Source: an uncultured Erysipelotrichaceae bacterium
GTDB lineage: Bacteria > Bacillota_I > Bacilli_A > RFN20 > CAG-826
Direction: 5' to 3'
Assembly: GCA_902773005.1 (NCBI GenBank)
Contig: CACYCS010000018.1
Span: 1 to 64,000, forward strand
Length of the DNA: 64,000 nt
Part shown: positions 18,101 to 26,280 of the stretch, piece after piece
How the letters are laid out: each line of letters begins with the position of its first letter
Numbering within the stretch: position 1 is the stretch's first letter
The notes under the pieces: model-generated
The model's input: the letters and a program-made list of their open reading frames with translations, nothing else
What the model was told of the DNA's origin: nothing
Database searches by the model: none
Translations under genes and position numbers: made by a program

Positions 18101-20875
18101 ACCCGGGAAATCGAGCCGTTTGCCGTCATGCCGAAGCCAAGCTTCGACGATTGCCGCGCTCTTGTTTCCGCAGCAGTCGAATTCCAAGCCAAGAAAAAGA
18201 ACGCGGAAATGCGTGAGAAAGACCTCACCACTTTCTTCGGCAGCGACATTTTGAAAGAGAAGGTCTACGAAAACGTCGCCGATAAGATAAAGATGTATCG
18301 CGAGACCAGCGAGCTATACCATTTGATTGAGAATTATGAAAACGGCGAGCAGCTTCCCCAGCGCATCGTTCGATTCATGACCATCCTCCAAGCCAAGGCG
18401 CAGCTCTTCCAGTCGAAATTGCTTCTTGAAGAGGTGGAACGCAAATTCGAAATCTACAAGGCAGCCGAGGATAACGCCATTGCCTCCTATCCATTCGAAA
18501 TCGAAGGCGGGGATTCCACCGAATTCCTCGGAAGCATCTCTTCGCTTCTTGAGGAATGCCTAAAGCCAGAAAGCGCAAAGCCGATCGCTTCAGCCGCGCA
18601 GATCAATGCCAGGTGCGACATCCTTCGCGAGCACGGCCTTTCCGCTTTGGCGAACGGCTTTGTCCGCGGAGAAATCGCAATCGATGAGATCGATGATGCT
18701 TTCGAGAACGCGCTCGACAACGCTTTCATCCGCCTCTATTTCCGCGATCCATATTACAACCAGTTCTCCAGCGCGCTTTATGAATCCAAGATCGAGTCCT
18801 ACCAAGAGCTCATCCAGGAATACAATTCCCTCGCCGTGGCGGAAGTCACTGCCAAAGTCACCGAGAACTTCATCAATCCGAAGATCGACCACAAAGCGTC
18901 AACTCCCATCGGCGCGCTTCGCAAGCTCGTCGCTAGCGGCGGACGCGGCATCACCATCAGGAACGCCCTCAAGAAGTACGAAAGCTATTTCAGGAGCTAC
19001 TTCCCCGTCTTCATGATGTCGCCGCTTTCCGCCGCCCAATACCTCGACGTCGATTCCCGCAAATTCGACCTCATCATATTCGATGAGGCGTCCCAGATCC
19101 CGACTTCTGAGGCCGTTGGCCCAATCGCTAGGGGCAACGCGCTTATCGTCGCAGGCGACCCGCAGCAGATGCCGCCGACGAATTATTTCTCCGTCTCGCT
19201 AAATAGCGATGACGTCGATGATGCAGGACTCGAGGAATTCCAAGACAGCGAATCGCTGCTCGACGATTGCATCTCGATCGGGATGCCGCGCATCAGGCTT
19301 TGCTTTCACTACCGCTCCAAGCACCAGTCGCTCATCGAATTCTCCAACCAGAATTTCTATCGCGGGGATCTATTCACCTTCCCAAGCTTCGACACATTGT
19401 CCTCGCACATCAGCTTCAAGCTCGTCGCCGCAAGCAAGAAGGACAATGGCCTCTCCAAAGAGGAAATCGACGCGGTGCTATCCACCTTGAAAGAGATCAT
19501 CACCTCCCCTACGGACCGCGGCAAATCCGTCGGCATCATCGTGTTCAACATCAAGCAGCAAGCCAAGCTCCAAGACGAAATCGATCGATTCTTCGACGCC
19601 AATAAAGAACTCGCTTCCATTGTCGCGGAATGGGAAGATCCCCTATTCGTCAAGAACCTCGAGAACGTTCAGGGAGACGAGAGGGACATCATCATCCTTT
19701 CCGTCGGCTTCAACAAGAACGCCTCTGGAAAAGCCGAGGTGCGCGGACCATTGATCCTCGACAAAGGCGAGCGCAGGCTAAACGTCGCCGCAAGCCGCGC
19801 CAAGGAAAGAATGATCGTCATCTCCACAATCCGCGGAGCAGATATCGATGCCGCCAAAGCCAAAAATGCGGGATCAAGGTTCCTCAAGGGCTTCTTAACC
19901 TATGCAGAAGCCGCCTCAAATTCGGAATTTGAGCTCGAAGAACCAGATCCTAGCATCGCGAACTTCATCCAGCGCGACCTTATGAGAAAAGGCTATGACA
20001 GCGACCTGAGCGTCGGTAGCAGCGGCTTCAAGATCGACCTCGCGATCAAAGCCAAAGGCTCGGACGAATACGTCCTAGGCGTGCTTCTAGATGGCGAAGA
20101 GGGCAGGGAAACCATGTCGACCAGGGACCGCTTCTACGTATCGCCAGCGATGCTAGGCGCGCTCAAATGGAAGATCGTCCACGTCTATACGCTCGACTAT
20201 CTGCGCTTCCCCGCCTCGACCGTCGATTCCATCGTTTCCGCGATCGGAGTGACCGATACCGCGGAAGTCGATACTTCCTTCTCCGCGCCGAAGCTCATCG
20301 ACGCGAACGAGGATTTCGACTACCGAATCGCCGAATACAACCGCTACAAGCCCCCGTTCTTGCTCAATCCGAGCAAATACGAGCCCAAACTCTACTATCC
20401 TCGCCTTGCGAATGAAATCATGGCGATCATAGCAGCCGAGTCCCCCATTTCAGCTGAAACGCTGAAGGAGAGGGTGAAAGAGCTATTAAACAACACCGCC
20501 AAGAAGAATCTCGACCAAATCATCGGAACCCAATTGGGCTTCTTGGCTGAGAAGATCGCAAAATCCACCGATTTCCAAACCGGAACATTCTATTGGGTGA
20601 AAGACGGAAACGAAGGGCAACTATTGCCTTGCCGCCACTCCGCTGAGCGCGATCTCTATAACACCCCCAAGGAAGAGATCGTTTACCTCATGAACCGCAT
20701 CATCGAAGCGCAGGGCAAAATCAGTCGCGAAGACTTGATTCGCCTAACTTCGACGAAGATGGAAGTCACCACTCTAACGAAAAAGGCCCATGACAAGATC
20801 GAATACTGTCTTGACTGGGCCATTCAGTTGAACCTGCTGCGCAGGGGATTCGTCGAGGCTTACGACCCCGAATGA
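15134..20875 (+). CDS. Giant DUF4011 SF1 helicase with Vsr-like nuclease domain
   Basis: This is a 1913-residue protein. An N-terminal beta-rich part leads to a transglutaminase-like segment (LKDRLGTCLDLAIL near residue 236, then EHAYSGFFL). DUF4011 begins near residue 390 (WEKKLLDLSAGNKLVNF). The SF1 helicase core has Walker A DGPPGTGKSQT near 679, DEASQIP near 1317, GDPQQMPPTNYF, NVQGDERDIIILS and motif VI LNVAASRAKERM near 1546. A Vsr/MTES_1575-type endonuclease domain follows (SGFKIDLAI, VLGVLLDGEEG, near 1632), then a DUF3320-like C-terminus. The core is expected to unwind nucleic acid and the nuclease to cut it. From memory, this domain set resembles a single-gene anti-phage system listed as hhe. 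The gene diverges from Wadjet, which supports defence. Confidence 0.88.
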   Translation: MDDQQLRISLEMGRTFSFLEYHSDALVKASDPSIFTTPFSFLRKVEIENLTDQDIVGATLALEFSNPIFSCDPLPLPGLPSHQETVLNPLPSISIDRKALYALTESDVCEITAKVLSSDGNVIFTTHRSAKLLPISMPSEDPEARDALMTKYVITDFPEMSLIHHMAIEENGGRPLIGYQNTRYDGSIDSDAIVHEVECIYKALHKYGITYANPPHSSEVFQKVRLPMTVLKDRLGTCLDLAILCCACISEIGIRSILFLEKEHAYSGFFLDEKTQYVPVEKNLSIVLNQVTGTKKIVVPFETTLISSESNASFAAAIQSATDRLKSHQPGFKAIDIDFCHTGAYKPLPVPKDEEANIDFTIEPTAISETALTSIRDYQFRPINSGEEQNRFTTWEKKLLDLSAGNKLVNFKFAKGNSNCIMFPKQDGKALYDYLRFSEKNNFKIRFLQGNEKELIGVTQETTDELRAQNILLAYGSPTVLKKLIRASNSSKEETGSPTLYLALASITNEKLKMTAPLLLLPVSVTKDRLGEDFTAEFDFDDLMLNKTFFEYCKLKTGVDYSSVYGLSGNDEFNDIVNTIQQMTVGSLSIDSQCFFLANFTFSHYVMWSDIHNRRDELQANPVVASLLKNESEIVNEESEETSDLDQLDEMSSFAAPLPYDSTQLKAIVEAGKGNSFILDGPPGTGKSQTIVNMIINAFYHGKTVLFIAEKMAALNVVRNRLEKLGLSRFALELYSNKANKASVFNQLGESLNLGAQASAGDFEGKCLEIKNRKKELGQELKKLHRKNGLYYSLYEAINNRLLSNEAAGKISLDEDFASSYDGPKDVTIRAALSDIHSLADSIPNFDASPLKRLKIHKFDYTDQTELVLKYQVLQSALRDLKGAYEAFAGSASVTKTPNRRQFQDIILIYGLTFRGSIRGDALIETDVFKNDTLNLEALNLILDLGAIQEKWAKKFKPDVFTAIDAAELNAFIEANSGLFAKGKVKKRFTREIEPFAVMPKPSFDDCRALVSAAVEFQAKKKNAEMREKDLTTFFGSDILKEKVYENVADKIKMYRETSELYHLIENYENGEQLPQRIVRFMTILQAKAQLFQSKLLLEEVERKFEIYKAAEDNAIASYPFEIEGGDSTEFLGSISSLLEECLKPESAKPIASAAQINARCDILREHGLSALANGFVRGEIAIDEIDDAFENALDNAFIRLYFRDPYYNQFSSALYESKIESYQELIQEYNSLAVAEVTAKVTENFINPKIDHKASTPIGALRKLVASGGRGITIRNALKKYESYFRSYFPVFMMSPLSAAQYLDVDSRKFDLIIFDEASQIPTSEAVGPIARGNALIVAGDPQQMPPTNYFSVSLNSDDVDDAGLEEFQDSESLLDDCISIGMPRIRLCFHYRSKHQSLIEFSNQNFYRGDLFTFPSFDTLSSHISFKLVAASKKDNGLSKEEIDAVLSTLKEIITSPTDRGKSVGIIVFNIKQQAKLQDEIDRFFDANKELASIVAEWEDPLFVKNLENVQGDERDIIILSVGFNKNASGKAEVRGPLILDKGERRLNVAASRAKERMIVISTIRGADIDAAKAKNAGSRFLKGFLTYAEAASNSEFELEEPDPSIANFIQRDLMRKGYDSDLSVGSSGFKIDLAIKAKGSDEYVLGVLLDGEEGRETMSTRDRFYVSPAMLGALKWKIVHVYTLDYLRFPASTVDSIVSAIGVTDTAEVDTSFSAPKLIDANEDFDYRIAEYNRYKPPFLLNPSKYEPKLYYPRLANEIMAIIAAESPISAETLKERVKELLNNTAKKNLDQIIGTQLGFLAEKIAKSTDFQTGTFYWVKDGNEGQLLPCRHSAERDLYNTPKEEIVYLMNRIIEAQGKISREDLIRLTSTKMEVTTLTKKAHDKIEYCLDWAIQLNLLRRGFVEAYDPE

Positions 20876-22095
20876 TTCCCGTGTCCAGAAGGATAAGGGA
20901 AAGACACGATTCTCTTCGGCCTCTTGTGAAGCGGCAGATCCTGCTTGCTCAGCCAATAAGAGATATAGCCCCTCGATGAGAAGAGGGAGGAAGGACGCTC
21001 CTGGAGAACATCCAGAAGCGTTTTTCCGTTTTGCTTCAGGTAGAACTTCGCGACGAGCATCGTCATCTCCGCGTCATCGACGGATCGATGCTCGCGGAAC
21101 GCGCTTTTCTCCTCGGTTGGGACGAATTCGCGATAGGCATTCTCCAGACTCATCGACGCGCCTTCTGGAGACACCCAATCCTGCACATCGAAGCAATCGT
21201 ATTCGATTTGAGGGATCTCATAGGAATCGAGGTCCGTCGCAAGGAAGGAGACGTCATTAGCAACGGCAAATCCGCCCACTAACGTGGAAGGGTCTTCTAG
21301 AAGGGCTCTCATTTTACTTTCAAAGTAGGCGATCTTCGGGGAATCGAAATAGACCTTCTCGGGATAAGCAAGCACCAAGTCCGGTGCACCACCTCTACCT
21401 CGGAGCATGAACCTGTCGTCAGGATCGATCGTGAAGAACACGCGGCCGATCACATTGAAATCCAAATCGACGATGACGCATCCAAACTCGCAGACCTTTC
21501 CAATCCCATCGACGCAATTCGCGCATTCCAAATCGAAGAATAGAAGCTTTTCGATGGTTCTGGATGGCAAATTCGCATGCACGTCCTCAATATTTTTGTC
21601 AAAAGCCCTTTTCTGGTAGATTGCGTTTAGCACCCCATATGTCTCGAACGACATGAAATTAAAGGGATTAAAATCCAAGTCATCAAACGACTTGTCGAAA
21701 TATAGGAGCGCCTCGCGCAACAAGAAAGCAAGGGAGGCCGCTTCATCCTCGGCTGAGGTTTTGTTTAAGCGAGGGCTATCTGGCCCTAGCATCGCAGCAA
21801 GAGTCTCGCGGAAGGTCCATTCCCTATTGGCTCCGCTAAGGTAGAAAAGGATTGAGCGCGCTTCGAAGCAACGGAATCTAGGGGGCTTATCACCCTTAGA
21901 TTTCGCTAATGCCTCTAAGCCAAGCGAAAACTCCTCGGCATCGAAAACGAAGCAATGGGTCCCTCCGTTTTGGGCCATTAGAAGAAAATCGCGGTCCAAA
22001 GGACTATCGAAATGGCCCGCACGATAGCGAGTGAAATTCTCGTCGACCTGATAGTAACCGATTCTCTGGTCTTTCAGACTAAGAAATAGCAGCAT
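20860..22095 (-). CDS. DEDDh-family 3'-5' exonuclease domain protein
   Basis: The protein has 411 residues. The C-terminal half is an RNase T/DnaQ-type exonuclease: LLFFDLECANC (the D-x-E pair, near residue 187), a middle aspartate in VANDVSFLATDL, and HRSVDDAEM (the HxxxxD pair) near residue 337. The first 180 residues match nothing I recognise. They end in a predicted mixed alpha/beta region and might select the substrate. The start overlaps the FAD oxidoreductase stop by 17 nt, so the two are co-translated. Its 3' end overlaps the convergent helicase by 16 nt. It could trim DNA or RNA; no specific pathway can be named. Confidence 0.85.
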   Translation of the reverse strand: MLLFLSLKDQRIGYYQVDENFTRYRAGHFDSPLDRDFLLMAQNGGTHCFVFDAEEFSLGLEALAKSKGDKPPRFRCFEARSILFYLSGANREWTFRETLAAMLGPDSPRLNKTSAEDEAASLAFLLREALLYFDKSFDDLDFNPFNFMSFETYGVLNAIYQKRAFDKNIEDVHANLPSRTIEKLLFFDLECANCVDGIGKVCEFGCVIVDLDFNVIGRVFFTIDPDDRFMLRGRGGAPDLVLAYPEKVYFDSPKIAYFESKMRALLEDPSTLVGGFAVANDVSFLATDLDSYEIPQIEYDCFDVQDWVSPEGASMSLENAYREFVPTEEKSAFREHRSVDDAEMTMLVAKFYLKQNGKTLLDVLQERPSSLFSSRGYISYWLSKQDLPLHKRPKRIVSFPYPSGHGNHSGS

Positions 22096-23611
22096 GATGG
22101 TGATGCTTTCTTCTATCGAAGCTTAGGAATTTCTTGCGGTCCATGTAGCAGACGTAAGCCGCCGCATGCTTTCCGGTGAACAAAGCAACTGGAAGTCCTC
22201 CAGGAGGCATGATCCACTGCCCGCACAAAACGAAATTCTTCAAGCCCTTGATCGTGGATGGGCCGATTAAGCCATGGCTGCGCGCCGTGGTAATGAACGA
22301 CATATAGGAGCCATGATAGCTATTCACGTACCTTTCATAGGTAAGCGGCGTCGTGACGTCGAGGACCTCCAAGTCATTGACTTCAAGGCCATAGCACTCC
22401 GCAACCTGTTCGCGGAAGAATTCGCCAGTCTGCCTCTTGAATTCGAGGTAGTCCTCGCGGGTAAGGCCTTTGAGATAGCGATATGCGCTGTCATCGACCT
22501 GCAAAAGCACGTTGACGCTCGTCCAATCCCTATTGAGGGTCTTGTCGAACGAATGGTTCCTGATGGAGCAGAAATCCAATGAATTCCTGCCTACAACATA
22601 GGTTTTATTCATCTTGTAGCTGATCATCTTCGGCTGATTGTCGACGTTCTTTTTGGTGCGGAAGCAGACAAGCATGCATGCATTCAAAGGATAGTCGTTG
22701 CGGTTGGAGAAACGATCTTTGTAGAAGTTCTCGTCGTATTTGCTGCCGAGGAGAGTATTGAGGGTGAAATGAACGTCGGCAGAGGAAATCACGTAGTCTG
22801 CTTGGATTTCTCGGCCATCTTCTAGCACCACTCCTTTGGCGGTGTCATTCTCGACGATGATCTTTTTAGCGCCATTTCCAAGGACTAGGTTTCCGCCTTT
22901 CTTCAAGAACGTGGCTTTCACGCGATCGGCGATTGCCTTTGATCCGCCTTCGATCATTCCGGCATCATTCAAGGACAGAGCCTGCATGACGTAATAGAAG
23001 GAATGGATATTGTAATCTGCCCCAAGGATATTCGAGAAGACGTAGCGCAAAATCGGGGATTTGAATTTCGCGGCATAAGCAGCGGAAGAAGTGTGCTTGG
23101 CGATTCCAAATTGAATGGCCATCGGAAGCATTTGGATGCCAAAATGGGTCAGCTCGAAGAAATTCATCTTGTCGAGTGGCTTTTTAACCGGAATCTGCAC
23201 ATGGCGATATGCCTTCACGTAGCGAATGAAATTATTGATCATCCTCTTGTCTTGCGGGGCAACGCGAAGCATTTCCGCTTTAAGCTTTTTGAGATCGGCA
23301 TAAACCGTGAAGACCTCGCCTTCGTAATAGTATTTGCAGAAATACTCCGTCTCGTGGATGACGGTATTGTCATCGATTGCACCGATATGGCGCCACAGGG
23401 GATTCAATTTCGAATTCGGATTGGTGCCGACGATCCAATGGGCGCAGCCATCGATAAAGGTACCCTTCCTGGTCCAGCCGGTGCATTGGCCGCCAGCGAT
23501 GGTGTGCCTTTCGACGATGGTTACGTCGTATCCGTTATCAAGAGCATAGATTCCAGCAGTCATTCCGGAAATGCCAGCGCCAATGACAACAATCTTCTTA
23601 GTCGTGTTCAT
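22079..23611 (-). CDS. FAD-dependent oxidoreductase, phytoene desaturase/CrtI-like family
   Basis: The protein has 510 residues. It starts with a dinucleotide-binding fold (KIVVIGAGISGMTAGIYAL, residues 6-24) followed by the ERHTIAGGQCTGW segment typical of the NAD(P)/FAD-dependent, carotenoid isomerase/desaturase-like family. The C-terminal FAD segment is FVLCGQWIMPPGGLPVA. No other carotenoid genes are present, so the substrate is unknown and a role in lipid or quinone redox chemistry is equally possible. It is the first gene of a two-gene unit with the exonuclease. The coupling is odd and may reflect only genome compaction. Confidence 0.85.
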   Translation of the reverse strand: MNTTKKIVVIGAGISGMTAGIYALDNGYDVTIVERHTIAGGQCTGWTRKGTFIDGCAHWIVGTNPNSKLNPLWRHIGAIDDNTVIHETEYFCKYYYEGEVFTVYADLKKLKAEMLRVAPQDKRMINNFIRYVKAYRHVQIPVKKPLDKMNFFELTHFGIQMLPMAIQFGIAKHTSSAAYAAKFKSPILRYVFSNILGADYNIHSFYYVMQALSLNDAGMIEGGSKAIADRVKATFLKKGGNLVLGNGAKKIIVENDTAKGVVLEDGREIQADYVISSADVHFTLNTLLGSKYDENFYKDRFSNRNDYPLNACMLVCFRTKKNVDNQPKMISYKMNKTYVVGRNSLDFCSIRNHSFDKTLNRDWTSVNVLLQVDDSAYRYLKGLTREDYLEFKRQTGEFFREQVAECYGLEVNDLEVLDVTTPLTYERYVNSYHGSYMSFITTARSHGLIGPSTIKGLKNFVLCGQWIMPPGGLPVALFTGKHAAAYVCYMDRKKFLSFDRRKHHHHAAIS

Positions 23612-23682
23612 AAAGTATATTGTATCACAAAACGGCCATCAGCGATGGCCGTATGCGCATGTGTGGGTTTTATCGATGGCTA

Positions 23683-24285
23683 CTAACGATAAGGATTGAC
23701 CTTGGCGAAGACGGCCTCCATCGTCGGGCCGCACTGCCTAATCTCTTTGCCTAAGCCAGGAAGCATTTCAACGTGGTCCGGCTTGCTTGGCTTTTTGGCG
23801 ATGCAGGCTTGGAGGAACGCATCTTCGTTTATCAGCACTTCCACTTTGTTTTTCTTCTCGAAAGCGCGGAGGGCGCGGATCAATTCAACGCCAACATAGC
23901 GGAGGAAGGCGCGCTTGGCATCCTCTTTGCTGATCGGCTTGATGGTTACGACATCATCAGAGGGCTTTTGAATGTCGTAGAAATGCAAATGCAGGGAGCG
24001 AATGGCGATTTTAGTCGCGGCATCGGCGGATGGGAGTATTTCTTTGATCGCCGCATCGGTTAGGTATCGGGGGCCGGAGATCTTGCGGATCTTATAGGAA
24101 AGGCCTGCAATAGCACCATAAACAGGAGGCTGTTTGGTGCTCACTTGCTTAGAAGGAGCAACCTTATTGCCGGTTTTCGGATCAAGGAGCTCATGGATTT
24201 TGGTCATCGCGGTTCCGCAATGCGGACAAGAGCTAGAACGATCGGAAATCTTTCTTTTGCATACAGGACAGAATATCAAAGCCAT
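23683..24285 (-). CDS. Zinc-ribbon protein of unknown function
   Basis: About 200 residues. The N-terminus has a rubredoxin-like zinc ribbon (CPVCKRKISDRSSSCPHCG), then a linker rich in K, T and P. The C-terminal domain of about 130 residues contains AAIKEILPSADAATKIA and an R/K-rich segment; I do not recognise it. I chose the ATG at 24285, which follows GGAGGG. The gene lies 148 nt downstream of the large noncoding RNA on the same strand, and TTGACA appears immediately after the RNA's terminator. A zinc ribbon plus a basic domain could bind RNA, but a link with the RNA is only positional. Confidence 0.75.
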   Translation of the reverse strand: MALIFCPVCKRKISDRSSSCPHCGTAMTKIHELLDPKTGNKVAPSKQVSTKQPPVYGAIAGLSYKIRKISGPRYLTDAAIKEILPSADAATKIAIRSLHLHFYDIQKPSDDVVTIKPISKEDAKRAFLRYVGVELIRALRAFEKKNKVEVLINEDAFLQACIAKKPSKPDHVEMLPGLGKEIRQCGPTMEAVFAKVNPYR

Positions 24286-24430
24286 TTGTTCCCTCCACGC
24301 CACAGGCGGCGATGATCTTTATTTTATTTTATTTTATTGAACCGTGAAAAGAATGCCATACCAAAACTGCAAAAATCGTATTTTCTTTGCAGAAAGCTGT
24401 TTATTCTCGCGCGCGTGTACAGGTGTCAAT

Positions 24431-24459
24431 ATAAAGAAACGCCCCACATTGCTGCGGGG
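24431..24459 (-). terminator. Rho-independent terminator of the large noncoding RNA
   Basis: The minus strand reads CCCCGCA GCAA TGTGGGG, a 7-bp stem (one G-U pair) capped by a GNRA tetraloop, followed by CGTTTCTTT. It sits exactly where the hairpin-rich region ends. Confidence 0.8.
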
Positions 24460-26026
24460 TGCTCTCGGGTACTATCGTTTAACGTCAGAAGTCTCCAGTC
24501 CGACGAGGTGCGTACTTCCTTGCGGTTTACCGCGTGCAAGTTCCTGCATCAAGCACTTCAAGAGGTTGCCCTAATGAATCTCGAGTCGATCGCCCTGCGC
24601 TCTATCACGCAAGTCTCTAACACGATGGTTGTTGTTTTCCTGGTTCACCAAGCGGGAGATCCCTTAACTCCCTTCGCCCTTCATCAGTTGCCTTTTGAAG
24701 CGCATCTCCGACCCGCCTAACGCCCATCCTCAATGGAACGTCAGCCACGAATCAGCAGCGTCCTTTCTGGGGGAGCTACCCTCACTGGGGACTACTGGCC
24801 AGCCCTGCCGAAGCAGGTTCCCCGATTCCCTTTCCTCCTCGCGGAGAAGGCGTTAACGGGGCATGGGAGGCATTTCCAGCGGTCTACCGCACGCCGAGCC
24901 TCCTTTGGGCACCCTAGGTTTATGGATTCGCCTAGGTTCTCAAGCGGGTGACCATCGGTTATCCAACGGTCCTTTCGTTTGACATCCCTCTTTTACCAGT
25001 TTCACTTTGGGAGGGGATGTTTCCCGGCCTCTACCTCACGTTGCCATGCCTTCGAGGCTATCCCGGGAGGCCTTCCTTTTTACGGGTCGGTCACTCTCGA
25101 GAAGGGAACTATTACCGGTCTACCGAACGCTATTCCCTTGCGCACCAGGTTCTCTCTATCGCTAGCAAGGCCTGGATCTTCGCGATTCGCCTTGCGACCC
25201 TCGCGAACCCGCTTTTGATTTTCTGATACTATCAGATGCCAGGTAGGGTATCCTGGCCCCGAGATCCTCGGCTTACGCCTTGGCTCGGTCTCCCCTGTTC
25301 CGCGATGGATTTCTCCAAACCCGTTGTCCTTGGGGAATCGCTCCGTTCCGATCTATCGAGCAGGGAGCTTTGCTGCGGGAAGGGTTGCCCCATCCTCTCC
25401 GATGCCTTTCAATCCCCTTCGTAGGGACCTACTCCGACATCGACCTTCGTTCTTGGCGTTTACGCCCTGAGGGAGGACTCCTCAGCTGACCCCATGGATA
25501 ACTTTAGGGGCCATCGGTGATTTTTCCTTCAGAAGCTCACGCTTCCGGACTACTCGTCGCCACGCGCACTTTCGGGTTTACCCTCGATAGCGATTCGTTT
25601 GGGGCACGTTGTTGAGGACCGTGATCCCAATCGCGGGGCTTCCTCCTACTTTCGCAGGTACCTCGCACCATCCTTTTCCAAGCAACCTTGCCGCCAGGAT
25701 GTTCGGCGTGCCGCCTCTTCTCGAACGAGAAGGTCAGCGAGGAGCTCCGTCACCGTCCCACAGAGGAACGATTCCTTTGCTCCTGCCCCGTTTGTCTGGT
25801 TTACCAGGTGGGAGGGGAGAATCCCACGGTGAGACACCCAATAGAAGATGTTCGTCTTTCGATCAAGCCCGTATCGCGCGAGGTGGCGGTGTCCTGATCA
25901 AGCATCCCATTCGTCGCTCACAATGAGCGCCAGGCGGATTGCTTTCCCTTGTCCCGGACAGCAACTTTTGATCGCCGCCAGGTCACGCCATCGTGGAACT
26001 CTTGCGAGCCCCGCTTCCTGCGTGGT
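24433..26026 (-). ncRNA. Very large structured noncoding RNA (about 1.6 kb), class not recognised
   Basis: About 1,590 bases carry no credible gene: the only minus-strand frame above 60 codons is 63 codons without a ribosome binding site. The minus strand is full of short hairpins with stable RNA tetraloops, which fixes the transcribed strand. Examples are CTCGCAAGAG (25999-26008), CCTGC-GAAA-GTAGG (25645-25658), CCTGC-TTCG-GCAGG (24804-24817), GAAGC-GTGA-GCTTC (25532-25545), GGCG-TAAA-CGCC (25455-25466) and CTTCTC-GTTC-GAGAAG (25717-25732). The GC content is much higher than in the flanks. A strong promoter and a perfect terminator frame it. The conserved 16S and 23S rRNA segments, the RNase P core, a tmRNA tag frame and a group II domain V were not found. 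It may be a new class or a greatly expanded member of a known ornate RNA class (GOLLD, ROOL, OLE). Confidence 0.8.
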
Positions 26027-26031
26027 CCATT

Positions 26032-26080
26032 ACTTTACTACAATAAATTGGCGTGTCAATACTTTTTTTAAAATATTTTT
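26032..26080 (-). promoter_or_regulatory. Strong promoter of the large noncoding RNA, with UP-like element
   Basis: The minus strand has TTGACA (26059 to 26054), a 16-bp spacer and TAAAGT (26037 to 26032). Directly upstream lies an A/T tract of over 20 bp made of A-runs and T-runs, resembling the UP elements of rRNA promoters. Initiation is expected near 26026, just where the hairpin-rich sequence begins. Confidence 0.65.
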
Positions 26081-26234
26081 TCCTCGTGCGCGCGGGCGCT
26101 TTAATCCATATAAAACTTTGCTTTCGTCTCATAATTTTTCGAAAAATTTTCTTTTTTTGATTGCCGCTAGAGACTAGCTGGTGATTGTTTTTGATTCCTT
26201 TTTTCGGATTCGCTTTAGGATATGCGCCACAGAA

Positions 26235-26260
26235 AAGAAAAACTGGCCCGATTGGACCAG
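26235..26260 (-). terminator. Terminator of the small acidic protein gene
   Basis: The minus strand has CTGGTCC AATC GGGCCAG (7-bp stem, one G-U pair) followed by TTTTTCTTTT, 20 nt after the stop codon. It separates this gene from the noncoding RNA promoter. Confidence 0.7.
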
Positions 26261-26280
26261 CGGAGATAGACAGGTGTCTC

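Noticed and set aside
24337-25926. Plus-strand reading frames of 70-127 codons across this stretch
   Set aside because: They have no ribosome binding sites, odd composition and no recognisable domains, and they lie antisense to the promoter-terminator unit with tetraloop hairpins. They are expected by-products of a GC-rich structured RNA.
24433-26026. 16S or 23S rRNA gene
   Set aside because: The length is close to 16S, but none of the universal segments (for example the 530 loop, the 790 loop or the 1400 region), nor their 23S equivalents, can be found on either strand.
24433-26026. Group II intron without its reverse transcriptase
   Set aside because: I found no domain V-like hairpin with the AGC triad and no GUGYG start, and the ends are a promoter start and a terminator, not splice sites.
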